This document shows positions 10,714 to 21,950 of a DNA stretch of 64,000 nucleotides, piece by piece; positions within the stretch are counted from its first letter, which is position 1; each line of letters opens with the position of its first letter. Origin of the DNA: Lactuca virosa (Eukaryota; Streptophyta; Magnoliopsida; Asterales; Asteraceae). The position numbers and the translations under genes were made by a program. Location of the stretch: the NCBI GenBank assembly GCA_928212115.1, contig CAKMRJ010003334.1, positions 19,570,809 through 19,634,808 of the forward strand, in the 5' to 3' direction. The notes under the pieces are model-generated. The model was given only the letters and a program-made list of their open reading frames with translations, had not been told where the DNA came from and searched no databases.

Positions 10714-12330
10714 GGGAAACTGCAATAAAGTCCCTACATTGGCCTCATAATCGATTTAGTCCCTATATATTTTTTTTATTTAATTAAGTCTCAATACCGA
10801 TAATCGTATTCAATTTACCATTTGACCCGGGTCAACAGGTCATCCAACTTTCAAAAATAACATTTTTGGCCTAGATTAAAATTTATTACAATTTGGTTCA
10901 AAAATTACACTTTTGGCCCAAATTTTAAATTTTGTTTACAAATTTGGTCCAAACTTTACCATTTTTGCCCAAATTTTAGATTTTTATTATGAATTCATTC
11001 TAACTTTAGTTTTTTTACAACTTTTTTTCTCAAATAATTGTTTCTAATATATTTTTTCTTGATAAAATCATATTTATACAAAAAAAAACGTATTTTCACA
11101 TAAAAATCTTATATAATTTCTATATAAAAACGTTTTTTAAATAGTTTATGTATATGAAATATCTAGTTATAAAAATAGGTATTTATTAAGTATATAAATA
11201 TATACAAATCCGTTTTTATAAAAAAGTGTAAACAAAAACGTATTTTACAAAAAAAATGTATACAAACACCTATTTTTATTATCTATATTTTTTTTTATAA
11301 ATCGTGTTTGTTCCTTTTTTTTTTATAAACACGTGTTTGAATAATTTTTTTTATCTAACGTGTTGTATACCATTTTAATAAAATGTCTACAAACACGATT
11401 TATAAAATAATAACAAACACGTTTTTTATAAATGTATACAAACACAACACGATTTTATAAATGTATACGACACGTATTATATAAAAAATTATTCAAACAC
11501 GTTTTATAAAAAAAAATATAAACAAACACGATTTTCTAAAAAAAATATAGATACACCCGATATATATATATATATAGATAATAATATATATATATACAAA
11601 AAACGTATTTTACAAAAAAATGTATACAAACCCTATCACCTTTATATATATATATAGATATTATATCTATATATATATATATATATAAAGGTGATAGGTG
11701 TTTGTATATAATATATATATAGATATATATATATATATATATCTAATATATATATATATAGATTATAAAGGTGATAGGTGTTTGTATACATTTTTTTTTG
11801 TAAAATCACGTTTGGTACATATTCTTTTTAAAAACCGGATTTGTATCTATTTATATCCTTCATAAACTACATATTTTTATCACTAGAGTTCCTCTACCCC
11901 CCCGCTTTTAAAAAGGGTTTCTCTAGCACCTCTCCGATTTTTTATGTGCCCCACGTTTTTTTTGTCTCCTAGGCCTTTTCTAAAGCCCAACCTATTAGAC
12001 CCCTTATTTTTGCGAAATAAAGTTGTAAAAAAACTAAGTAGGCTGAATTCATATAAAATTCTAAAATTTGGGCAAAAATGATAAAGTTTGGACCAATTTG
12101 TACAAAATTTAAAATCTGGGCCAAAAGTGTAAATTTTGGACCAAATTTGTAATAAATTTTGAAATCTGGGCCAAAAATGTAATTTTTGAAAGTTGGATGA
12201 CCTGTTGACATGGTCAAAGGGTTAAATTGAATATGATTACCAGTATTTGGGACTTAATTGAATAAAAAAAATATATAATGACTAAATCGATTATGATGCC
12301 AATATGTAGGGACTTTATTGTAGTTTTCCC
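10714..12330. mobile_element. Foldback Mutator-like element with ~340-bp TIRs
   Basis: The ends are GGGAAA(A)CTGCAATAAAG on the left and the inverse of GGGAAAACTACAATAAAG on the right. The inverted arms run about 340 bases. The right end is followed by TTATTTGAAA (12,331-12,340). The same ten bases precede the left end in the first copy (6943-6952), and with one mismatch here (10,704-10,713). A 9-10-bp duplication with long TIRs fits the Mutator superfamily. There is no transposase; the inside is AT-rich palindromic sequence with repeated GTTTGTATACATTT and GGTGATAGGTGTTTG, so it is non-autonomous. Confidence 0.8.
11550..11775. repeat. Imperfect (TA)n palindrome inside MULE
   Basis: Alternating TATATA and TAGATA blocks surround inverted copies of AAAGGTGATAGGTGTTTG (11,626-11,645 inverse; 11,686 and 11,767 direct). 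This can form a large cruciform and is a likely cause of the assembly break. Confidence 0.85.
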
Positions 12331-12477
12331 TTATTTGAAACATCAAACATTGTTTTTTATTTTTAAAGGTAACAATATAATCATTTATATAGAGTTATTT
12401 TAGCTATTGTAATTGTAAGTTATTTTAAGCTACTTATTTTTAATATTAAATAAAGAAGAAAGTTTTACATTGATGTA

Positions 12478-12660
12478 GTGGGTAAAAGAGCAACAAGTTG
12501 TGCCGCAACCCCTTTTTGGATGACAAAACTAATTCTTTTAGAAACAACATCTATAGATATTGGAGTCATAACATTACTATGCATCACCCGTTGGACTCTA
12601 TTGAGTAGCTCCACAGCTTCTGGCGTAAGGAACCGAAAGTATCAAATGCAAATGGTATAA
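12478..12660 (-). pseudogene. Unrecognised coding fragment with open conserved-looking frame
   Basis: The minus strand has an open stretch reading FAFDTFGSLTPEAVELLNR with a small frame adjustment near the middle, then VQRVMHSNVMTPISIDVV, SKRISFVIQKGVAAQLVALL. The composition is that of a real helical protein, unlike the AT-rich noise around it. I have a sense of having met similar text in plant repeat-derived proteins but cannot name the family. There is no start codon or flanking exons; it lies 150 bases right of the MULE. Confidence 0.35.
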
Positions 12661-12821
12661 ATGTGTGTTGATTTTCCATGCACACTTTCTCATGTTTTAC
12701 CACTTTGCTTGATGCAGCTTTTAAAGCAGCTACTTATTTAAAAAATTTTAATGATTATAAAAATATATTTAGAAAATATTTTAGTTAAATTGAGATTACA
12801 ATTTAATTTTTGCCTTTAGCA

Positions 12822-13500
12822 CTACAATTTATCACTTTTAACTATTCATAAAATATTCTTTTGGTTTTTTAAATGAAATTGAAATTTATATTTAAGTGAC
12901 CGTGTAATGTTATATTTTAATTAACAATTTAATTATTTATCCAAACTGTTCAAAAGTTGTAGCTTTAAATTGATAATGGTTTACACATAAAAACATATTA
13001 AATCTAATAAATTAAGTATAATATGTTAAAAGTTAAAGACATAACTTTATAAGAAGTAAATCTATTATTTTAATATTGAAATTTTGTTTATTTATGATTA
13101 CACTTTAGGTTTGATATTTATTTAACCTTATTAACCAACTTATAATTATTATTAGCAAGACACTACAATTTATCACTTTTAACTATTTACAAAATATTCT
13201 TTGGGTTGTTTAAGTTGAACTAAAATTTATATTTAAGTTGATTCTGTAATGTTATATTTTATTTAACAATTTAAGTATTTTATCCAAACTGTTCAAAATT
13301 TATAGATTTTAAATGATAATGGTTTACAAACAACAACATATTAAAACTAATAAATTAAGTATAATATGTTAAAAGTTAAAGATATAACTTTATAAGTAGA
13401 AGTAAGATATTATTTTAATATTGAAACTTTGTTTATATATGATTACACTTTAAGTTTGATATTTATTTAATCTTATTAACCAACTTATAATCATTATTAG
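12822..13500. repeat. Tandem duplication, two units of ~335 bp
   Basis: The units at about 12,822-13,158 and 13,164-13,500 both start CTACAATTTATCACTTTTAA and end near AACCAACTTATAATNATTAT. They share AATGGTTTACA, TAAGTATAATATGTTAAAAG and TTTATTTAAYCTTATT. Divergence is moderate. The unit is AT-rich and has no ORF. It probably belongs to the minus-strand Helitron whose 5' end lies at about 13,570. Confidence 0.8.
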
Positions 13501-13571
13501 AAAGAAATTGAAAAGTCATGAGAGTTTCAAATGAATGTGGTGAAAGGAAAAATGTTTCCTGTATCAGTATA
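13501..13571 (-). mobile_element. 5' end of a minus-strand Helitron
   Basis: On the minus strand, GGAAACATTTTTCCTTTCAC and CACATTCATTTGAAACTC match the first 60 bases of the Helitron at 22,602. The body runs to lower coordinates, probably through the tandem duplication. Its 3' CTRR end was not found. Confidence 0.5.
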
Positions 13572-14825
13572 CTAGACAAATGTTCTCGCGTTGCGCAGTA
13601 GAATAATTATGTAGTTAAATATGGTTATATATATTATGGTAAAATAAATTGTTAACATTCTTTGGAAGCATATGGTTAATTGAGAAGTTATGATTTTAAA
13701 ACAAATAAGATAATAACATAATGCAATTAACAAAAATTGATATGGTTCCGTTTATTGTGAATAAGCTATACATAAAGGTTGTATACGATTAAATAGTATG
13801 TATATTTTTTGATTGACAAATAATTTATACTAATAAATAATGCAAATTTATTATTAGTTTAAAATTGTAAATTTAATGTTTGTGTACACATTGGTATCTA
13901 ATCTAATTATTCGATAATTGGTTAAATATGGGTTCGCAATTGGGGTCGTATACATTTAGTTTTTTAAGTAAACCCCACGTGTGCTATATTACATTTTTTG
14001 AGAATTATTGAATGTGAAATGGAGGTGGGTAGTCAACCATGACACATTCTTTCCAAACTCCCCTTCAAATACCATATTAATTCAAGATCGGAACAAATAT
14101 ATTTCTAGAAACCTATCTGAAATGTAAAGGTTTTGATATTCTATCATGAGACTTTAACTTCGGTAGAAAATATCGTCTTCACGGGCCGATGATCGGACAA
14201 TTTGGATTCATTTCTAGCGAATAGTATCTGATTTAGTTCATACCCAGTCCATATTATCCTAACAAACCTGCCATATATTCATAAACCGTTTAGAGTATTT
14301 GAAATTGTACAAACTAAAGGAGTGGAAGTTATGAAATGAATAATATAAAGGGATTTAATTACTATGCAACATGAGCACATTCTGTTTCATCTTTCTTGCC
14401 AAAATATTCAGCATAATAGTTCATCCCCGGTGCATATTAGCCTATCACCCCTATCATATTTTCATAATCCATTTATAGTATTTGAAATTGTACAAACTAA
14501 AGGAGTGGAAGGTATGAAATTAATGATATAAAGGGATTTAATTACCATGCATGAGCACTTTTTGTTTCATCATTCTTGCCAAATTTTTCATCAGAATTAA
14601 GAAGATATTTATAAGTACGTAGGAGCAAAATCAATTTTTCATTCATGCCATGCTCTGAATTGACCATCCATAGTTCCATTTGTAGCTTCAAATTTTCAAT
14701 TAAAGTGTGTGATGTGTGATTAATTACTTTAAATGTGAAAGAGTGTGGGAGTTTCAAATTCATTAGGTCATTGGAAAATGTCTTGGGGGGTTTCAAATGC
14801 ATGAGGTGATTGGAAAAATATCTCA
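13572..14825 (-). mobile_element. Minus-strand Helitron
   Basis: The 3' terminus on the minus strand reads GCGCAACGCG, then 11 bases, then CTAG, with T next to it. This is the hairpin-plus-CTRR end of Helitrons. The other end resembles the Helitron 5' end (CATTTGAAAC, near 14,790 on the minus strand) but decays into a TA microsatellite, so that border is approximate. There is no Rep/helicase, so it is non-autonomous. It contains a ~184-bp direct duplication. Confidence 0.5.
14240..14590. repeat. Direct duplication of ~184 bp
   Basis: GTATTTGAAATTGTACAAAC followed by TAAAGGAGTGGAAG occurs near 14,296 and again near 14,480, and each copy continues through ATATAAAGGGATTTAATTAC to CTTGCCAAA. No protein is recognised in it. 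Confidence 0.8.
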
Positions 14826-14827
14826 TT

Positions 14828-14884
<57 letters not shown>
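14826..14884. repeat. (TA)n microsatellite
   Basis: About 59 bases of alternating TA with one phase slip. Confidence 0.95.
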
Positions 14885-14886
<2 letters not shown>

Positions 14887-15268
14887 AGGAAGAGGATGAG
14901 TAATAACCAAATTATATTGTAAATTTAAAGTTTTATTTAATCTATTTTTGTATTTTACATAATAACTACTGAAGAATGTATTCGAAATTAATTAAATGTA
15001 TAATTTGTATTCTTTTCCTTAATTGCAAAAACTTTTTTTTTTAATTTCTATCTATTCCCACAATGGCTATTTCGAATGTTTAATATATCGGTTTTCAATC
15101 ATCTATCATTTTTTAAGCACTTATGTTTTATCAAATTCACTGTCGTGATTCCTTGACTTTTTATTAGATTTCAGAAAAAGCAAAATAATTTTCGAAATTT
15201 CGTAATTGTTCATCAATTTTTCAAACTTTTTCCTTCAAATTTCGGAATATTTTTTTATCTATCCGAAA

Positions 15269-15275
15269 TATATAT

Positions 15276-15323
<48 letters not shown>
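15269..15323. repeat. (TA)n microsatellite
   Basis: About 55 bases of alternating TA with phase slips. The stretch 14,885-15,268 to its left is AT-rich and shows nothing else. Confidence 0.95.
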
Positions 15324-15329
<6 letters not shown>

Positions 15330-15339
15330 TTGAACGACA

Positions 15340-15570
15340 AACGAATTAAGTGGAAGCCTACTCGCAATATTTCAGCGAGCACCCAGGGTTCGAGCTCCTT
15401 TACAGGGTAAACCTAGCCCCTATAGGGATTTCTAGGGAAAAGTTCCCCACATGTGGGACCACAAAAGGTAGTTTAAAGAAATCGAACTCTCAACCTCACG
15501 CCCGGCATGGGTATAAAACCCGATGTTGCGGTGCATCAACTCAGCTAGCCGGGATATCACATGCGGTTAT
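15340..15570 (-). mobile_element. tRNA-derived SINE
   Basis: On the minus strand a tRNA-like head carries an A-box-like GGCTAGCTGAGTTGATG (about 15,536-15,552) and a B-box-like GAGAGTTCGATTTC (about 15,479-15,492) at tRNA spacing. An unrelated GC-richer body of ~130 bases follows, ending near 15,345. RNA polymerase III would transcribe such an element from these internal boxes. The head does not fold into a clean cloverleaf by eye. No target duplication was confirmed. Confidence 0.5.
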
Positions 15571-15599
15571 TCTTATTAAAGTTAAAAAAAAAGTTGATC

Positions 15600-16052
15600 A
15601 CTTGGTATTATTTTTATTCTTAATGATCATTTTTGCAAACATCCTATAATAAAATAGAGCTAAGATAAAGTATAAATTTCATGCTCTAAGATACTTTGCA
15701 TTATGGGGCACATTCAGCATTGCTAGGTGCCACTAAATCTTTATCTTTAAGAACACATAAAAGTCGTTTTCTGCTTACTGTTTCCTTTTACATGATCGTT
15801 GATATGAATTTCCTTTTACATTCAGCACATTCGCAGTTGGCGCGAATTTGGATATTGTTGGAAAAAAATAGCAACATACTTTCAATTATTGTTTTATTAT
15901 AGCATTCTACTTTTTTTTGTGTTATTATAACATTGTACTTTGAAAATTCGACCCAATTATAGCAATGTTGAATGTGTAAATGGGTAGATTTTTCAAAGAA
16001 TAATATTGAAAGTACAATGCTATAAGTGGGTACATTTTTTAATCATAATAAG

Positions 16053-16101
<49 letters not shown>

Positions 16102-17455
16102 GCTATAATTGAAATGATTTTTCAAAGCACAATGCGTTAAAAAGAAAAAAATTGAAAGTGTAAAGCTTAAAATAAGAAATGAAAGTCTCTTGCATTTAAT
16201 CCTACAGTAGGGGTATTTTGGTCCAGATTTCTATCAACTATCCGACTATGATTCCGAATCTAGTGTTCATGCTACAGCTGCTTTTACCTGAAAAAAAAAG
16301 CATGAATGAAAGGTCCATGTGTCAATGAAGCGGTTAAAAGCGCTATTAAAGGCGAGAATCGTTTTTTTAAAGACTAAGTCCTTTACGATTTCTTTTACCG
16401 ATAATAGCAAATTTGTAATTCATTATAAAGATGTAAGTATGTTGCTATTGTATGCAATTTACCCAAAAGAAAATCAAAACTCACAATTAATTCGGTCCAT
16501 CCAAGTGTGTGGTTTTCAAGATTGTATAACATGAGGTTATTTCATAATATCAAATCTGCAAACATTATAACAAAATGGAATGGAATTTAATAGCTAAGAT
16601 TAACTCATTTTTGAAGTTATATTTGTATCTAATCACCCTGGTTCAAGCATTTCCTCGAGCAGTTGAGGTGCATACTGCAACTCACTTTCAAAGTTGTATA
16701 TCAACTGGATGAGGTATAATTGGATATTGTTCAAAGTTTTAAACCTAAAGATGAAGAGAGAAAGAGTGAGATTACCTCGCGTTTATAAAGTTATGACCAA
16801 GATTAACCATGGTTATGTTTATGGTCCTTGTTCCAAGTAAAATTTCAAATAAAGATAAACAAATTAAAACAACCTACCCCTCCCTCATCAATTTTGATAT
16901 TGAAATCCCACGTGAGATCTGTGAAAACAACCAAAATATTAGGAAAGCAAGATATAACATAAGCACACTAAATTGAAGAGGAGTTAAATCAATTTACTTA
17001 TCAAAAATGCAATTTGATCGAGAACAAAAGGGAAATAACACAACATAGTAAAATTACAATCTAAAATACTACACTTGATTATAGTTCATCAATTAAATTA
17101 GGTTAGTACATGGTTGCAACTATATCCAAGAACCCCCTTCCTTCATAAGATCATAAAAAAAACATCATAAGATAAAAATAATATCATTTGAAAGCTAAGT
17201 TTACAAAAGTACCCTAATTTCTTGTATCAAAATTCCAGAAACGACAATCTGGTTTAACAATGTAGGCTATAGAAATTCAAGTAAATAATCAGAAAAGGGT
17301 AAACAATTAGAACCCACTAAGTTGTTGAAAAGATGAAAATCATAACAAATAAATAAATAAATAAATAAGCAATATTTCTAATAGAAACATCAGATATGGG
17401 TATAATCAACGCAAAATAGATTAAACATGTCAACGAATCAAACACACAAAGACAG
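15600..17455. other. AT-rich intergenic DNA
   Basis: No gene was recognised. A small inverted-repeat unit at about 15,865-16,020 (TTATAGCATT...TACTTT and its inverse AAAGTACAATGCTATAA) may be a MITE remnant; its ATAGCATTGTACTTTT motif also recurs at 41.7-42.3 kb. The short frames at 15,696, 16,319 and 17,317 have no family signature. A (TAAA)n run is at about 17,349-17,371. Confidence 0.6.
16052..16099. repeat. (TA)n microsatellite
   Basis: About 48 bases of alternating TA. Confidence 0.95.
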
Positions 17456-17458
17456 TTA

Positions 17459-19474
17459 GAGTAGTCGGTATGGGTCCAAACGAGGTTCGATGCGGGTGAT
17501 GTGGCATCTCTCGACGTCGTCGTAACGGGGGGAACACCGCCCCCCCTGCTCGTTGCAACTCGTCGAGGTGATTCTCGTTGGCGTGGCGACGGGAAGAAAC
17601 GGAAGAAAATTGACCGTTTGAGTTTTAATTTAATTTGCAACGGTTTGAAAAAAAAAAGTTAATTATTAAAAAAAAACATTTTATGCTATAAGTACTCTCA
17701 TTTTATTAAAATTTTCACACTTTCTCTTCTCCTCTCTACATACTTTCAATTATCTTCAAAAAAAATATGGATCCTTTCGACTCGTCCGATGATTCAGATG
17801 ACGATATTTTCTTTAGGATGATGTATCATTATTACACTACCGACCTGCTACAACCAGACCCAGCCCCGCTACTAACAAGACGTGCGATGTTAAACAGAAA
17901 TCGTGAGGAAGGACACGAACATCTATATCGCGATTACTTTGCAGATAATTGTGTATACGGGGCGAAGGACTTCAAAAGAAGATTTTGTTTGTGTAGGGAT
18001 GTGTTCTTACGAATCGCCAACGCCTTGGAAAGCCGGTATCATTTGTTTACTATATTTTTATACCAAATAAATAAAAATGTACTACATGTTTCTTTAATTT
18101 TACAACATATGCAATATATTTTTAAACTGTAGTTAATTTATGTTTAGGTACAAATTTTTTCACTTAAGATATGATGCTAGAGGTAGACGGGGGTTTACAA
18201 CATTGCAGAAATGTGCTGCGGCCATTCGTTTGATGGCTATGGGGGAGTCACCCGACACCATGGACGACTATATGAGAATGTCCGAAAGAACCGCAAGAGA
18301 GAGTTTGTATACATTGTCAAGGGGTGTTGTTGAAACTTTTGGAGACGTGTATTTGCGGAAACCTTCGTTGCATGATTTGCAAGAATTGTATGCGGCGCAT
18401 GAAGAACGCCATGGGTTTCCCGGAATGATCGGAAGCATTGATTGCACACACTGGAAATGGAAAAATTGTCCGGTAGCATGGAAAGGGCAATACGCAAGTG
18501 GTCATCACGGATCACCTTCATTGGTGTTAGAGGCTGTCGCTTCTCAAGATTTATGGATTTGGCATGTATTTTTTGGGGTTGCGGGTTCCAACAACGACGT
18601 CAACGTTCTTGATCAGTCGCCAATATTCGACGATCTTTTGAATGGAAAAGCCCCGGATGCTCCTTTCACGGTGAATGGAAACGAATACAAATATGGGTAT
18701 TACCTTACAGATGAAATATATCCCCAGTATTCCACATTCGTGAAGGCATTCCGCCACCCGGTTGAAGAACGAGACAAATTTTCTAAGAGAAGACAAGAAG
18801 GAGCACGTAAGGATGTGGAACGTGCTTTTGGAGTGCTGAAGGCGAAGTGACATATAGTCGAACATGCAGCACGACCATTGGATTTAGAAACTTTACGATA
18901 TATCATGTATGTATGTATCATAATGCATAACATGGTAGTAGAAGATAAAGGGCGAAATATTGCACACTATATCCCAACAGAGCCCAGACACGTTCAGTTT
19001 CAACCAGGAACAGCAGATTATTTGCATCGCGTTGTTGACATTCAGGACGCAAATAAACACAGACAACTTCGAGAGGACTTGGCGGATTATATCTTCTATG
19101 GTAACAATAACGATAACAAATATCGTTGTATTTTTTTTTTTTGAATTTGGATGTTATTTCTTTTTTTTGTTTTTGGATATTATGTGTAATTTAGTCTTTA
19201 TGTTAATTTTAATATAAAAAAAATTTTAATTGTTTTTTATAATTTTTAAACATTATGTTTTATTTATTTTTTATATTTAAAAAATATTTGTCTCAATTTA
19301 AAAAAAAAATCGAAATAAATAAAAAATAAATTATAAAATGGAAAAAAAGTTGGTGTCATAACAAGATACAACATGTTGCCCATTTCCTCACTTGGTGTTA
19401 TAACACCATTGATGATGTGGCATGTGATGTGGCACCAAAATGGTGTTACATCTAGTTGCCCACACCTTATGCTC
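17459..19474 (+). mobile_element. PIF/Harbinger transposon (2.0 kb)
   Basis: A TTA target duplication flanks the element (17,456-17,458 and 19,475-19,477). The ends are imperfect inverted repeats: GAGTAGTCGGTATGGG on the left and the inverse of GAGCATAAGGTGTGGG on the right. The 3-bp TTA duplication, the TIRs and the internal transposase together identify PIF/Harbinger. The second, Myb-like gene carried by autonomous PIF/Harbinger elements is not present, so mobilisation would need it in trans. Confidence 0.85.
17767..19144 (+). pseudogene. PIF/Harbinger transposase, one nonsense codon
   Basis: Exon 1 (17,767-18,035) opens MDPFDSSDDSDDD. A 112-bp GT-AG intron (18,036-18,147) follows, and exon 2 runs to a stop at 19,142-19,144. 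The joined frame reads ...ESRY/KFFHLRYDARG. The DDE catalytic domain is visible: GSIDCTHWKW (first Asp), GSNNDVNVLD (second Asp) and RKDVERAFGVL (Glu). This is the HARBI1/ALP1-type nuclease that cuts and pastes the element. The frame is broken only by TGA at 18,848-18,850, between FGVLKAK and HIVEHAARPLDLETLRYIMY; tryptophan or a similar residue is expected there. Everything else looks intact, about 420 codons, so inactivation is probably recent or the base is an error. Confidence 0.9.
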
Positions 19475-19477
19475 TTA

Positions 19478-20272
19478 ATAAAGGAATTTTAGAGAGAGAG
19501 AGAGAGTTGGACATGTATGTTTATACATTAGGTCGGTTTACTAAAATGCGGCAAATGGGCAGGGAGAAGGCAGATACGTTTTCATTTTAGCACCTAACTA
19601 CCTAATACAAACATAAAAAACAGACATCAGTAAACATCTACATCATCTCCACTCCTTTCTAGTGTTTTTTCTTAGTGATACAATCACAAAAACCTGGCTT
19701 AAAGCTGTTCTATATCATCTATCCCTATTTTGTTCCATCTATTTCTCAGCAAAAACAAAGAAATCAAAGAAGTGAAACAGTGAACCCTAAAAACCCAAAT
19801 ACAATAATCGTAAAATAAAATACATAAGCAAACCTGATGGGAGAAGTCGACTAAATCTATCTTTTTTATTACGGTCGATGATTGCAATGACCATATCAAC
19901 ATGGCCACTCTGACTCACCACCATCGTCGATCAACACCAACAGCACAGTCGGCGCTGCCTCCGTACCGACATAAGCAAAAAGGCAATTTATTTGACCCCT
20001 TTGTTAGATATGGTACCCAAAGAGAAGGCAATTTAAGAAGACGGTCCACAAATTACATCTTAATTGCTTACCCTTGAAATTTTCAATTGACCAACAATAT
20101 TAATTTCTTAGCTTTCTTGGAGGCGGTTGGAAGACAAGCGGGAGGTTGAAATGGACAAAACAAAGAAAACATAAACAAAGAAATAAATCAGTATGAAGGT
20201 AGAAGAAGGTTGAAGAAGGAATTTGTTGAATATGATTGGTGAGGCATGGCGGTGGAAATCAAAAAGTCTTAG
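19478..20272. other. Intergenic DNA, (GA)n tract
   Basis: An AG-dinucleotide run lies at about 19,492-19,506. The rest is non-repetitive-looking sequence with only short frames; no gene was recognised. Confidence 0.6.
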
Positions 20273-21950
20273 GCCTTGTTTGTTTTCCTCTTAATTGGAA
20301 AATTAAGAGGCAGTCTCTTAATTTTTAAGATCTAGATCATTTGGTAGCTTCTGAATTTATACCTCTTAATTTGTTAGATGCCTCTTATTTTTTCAGATGT
20401 AGGGATGTGTCTGAAATAAAGAAAAGAACATGTGTTCCTCTTTTTCCCTGATACTTCATCTTTTCCTTCTTCTATTTCTTTCACAAATGTCGACACCTCC
20501 TTCTTACAATTGCACCATGACAACCCTTCGATATCCCCTCTGCCACTATCTGGCCGCTGCCTCTTTCCGCGCTGCCATCGTTGTCGATCGAGGCCTGTCG
20601 GAAATCCCCAAAGGCGAGCGGTAGTGCCGATCTCATCTCTGACTGCTCGATTTACTACTGGATGATTCGTTTTTCCAGCTCTCGTTTTATCTTCCTCACT
20701 TGGCTATGAATAGAAACCAAACTCGATACACTTTCCTCCCCCGCCTCTGTATGATTTTTCATTCCTCGTTTTTATTTGAATATCTTATTCTAGAGTATAT
20801 AATCCAATGTTCCATTCCATCAATTTTGGAAATACGCAGTCAATATCTTAAGAAACCTAATTTAGATGTTTTCTAGTCATAAATGCAGGTTTATGTTTGT
20901 AAATACACAGTTAGGTTTATGTTTCTAGTCATAAATGCAGTTTTATGTTTGTGGGTATAAGAGTTCACTCATTGAAGCTCTTAAGCACACCAACTGTTTG
21001 TGAAAAGTCCAGTATTTTCAAGGAAAACCACCACTTTAGCTTATGAGAAAGACACAGATAGATATAGACGACGTTTGGTAATCCAACCTATCACATAAAA
21101 GATAAAACTCCAATTTTACTCGATGGTTATAACATAATTTGAATATTGTAATCACTTTAGATCGTATATTCTATAATCATAACCTTGGTTGCAGTTTGAT
21201 GGGTATTCATGTTTCTGAATTGAAGATAAAAAATATTGAACGACCTATTGCAAAAATAAAAATAAAGGGTATAATGGTCTTTTCCTTGTTATTATCAAGT
21301 GGGATTAGGTTATTCGAGATTGAGTGAAGCATCAAGACTTTGGCTGGCTGGAAGAAAGGAGTTGGTTGATGGTTTAAAGGTTGGGTGCAAGAAAATTTTG
21401 AAGGGGTATTTTGGTATTCTTTTGGAATTTTACATAAAAAGGCTTTTTTTTCAAGAAAGGGTCTGGAGTAACTATTAAAGTTTTTTTTCAAGAAACCGTT
21501 TGTATTTGTCGTGTGTAAATGAATCAAGTTGTATACATGTAATGTGATCCATATAAACATACATTTTAGTTTATTTTCATAGCCTATTGTAAGCTTGTTT
21601 TTGTAAGGGTGAATGCATGAAATAGCAATGTAATTTTATATATTTCTTTATTATAGTATCATACTTTCACCTCTTCCTATTAGAGCATAATATCTTGTAT
21701 GGTGTTTATACATTTTTATAATTATTTAAGGAGTTTGGTTCGGTTATTTTATAAATAGAAACATTAAATTCAACGAAAAATAAGACAGAAGGGTAAAATG
21801 GTCATTTTTATAATTCAGCACATCAATTCAGAGGTTCCAACCAAACAACATGTTAAAAATTCAGATCTTAAAAATTCAGACCCTCTTAGAAAATCAGACC
21901 TCTTAAAAATTCAGATCTTAAAAATTCAGATCCTGCCAAACAACCCTTTA
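20273..21950. mobile_element. Probable non-autonomous TIR element
   Basis: The left edge reads GGCCTTGTTTGTTTTCC and the right edge is the inverse of AGGGTTGTTTGGCAGG; TTA lies outside both, with a one-base offset on the right. Inside each end are copies of CTTAATTTTTAAGATCT / TCTTAAAAATTCAGA. This fits a PIF/Harbinger- or hAT-type derivative of about 1.7 kb. No transposase is present. Short frames at 20,430-20,665 and 21,139-21,560 have no recognised similarity. Confidence 0.4.

Noticed and set aside
3887..11406. Genuine tandem transposition of LTR plus MULE
   Set aside because: The duplicated block starts and ends at arbitrary points inside elements, not at element borders, and is joined by an N gap.
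15478..15555. Possible functional tRNA gene
   Set aside because: Only box A and B similarity is present; the acceptor and anticodon stems do not pair well by eye. A SINE head explains it better.
17317..17640. 107-residue minus-strand ORF
   Set aside because: It overlaps the left TIR of the Harbinger element, has no recognised domain and reads through subterminal GC-rich sequence.
21207..21560. 117-residue minus-strand ORF
   Set aside because: No family signature; Asn/Phe/Ile-rich composition expected from AT-rich DNA inside a TIR element.
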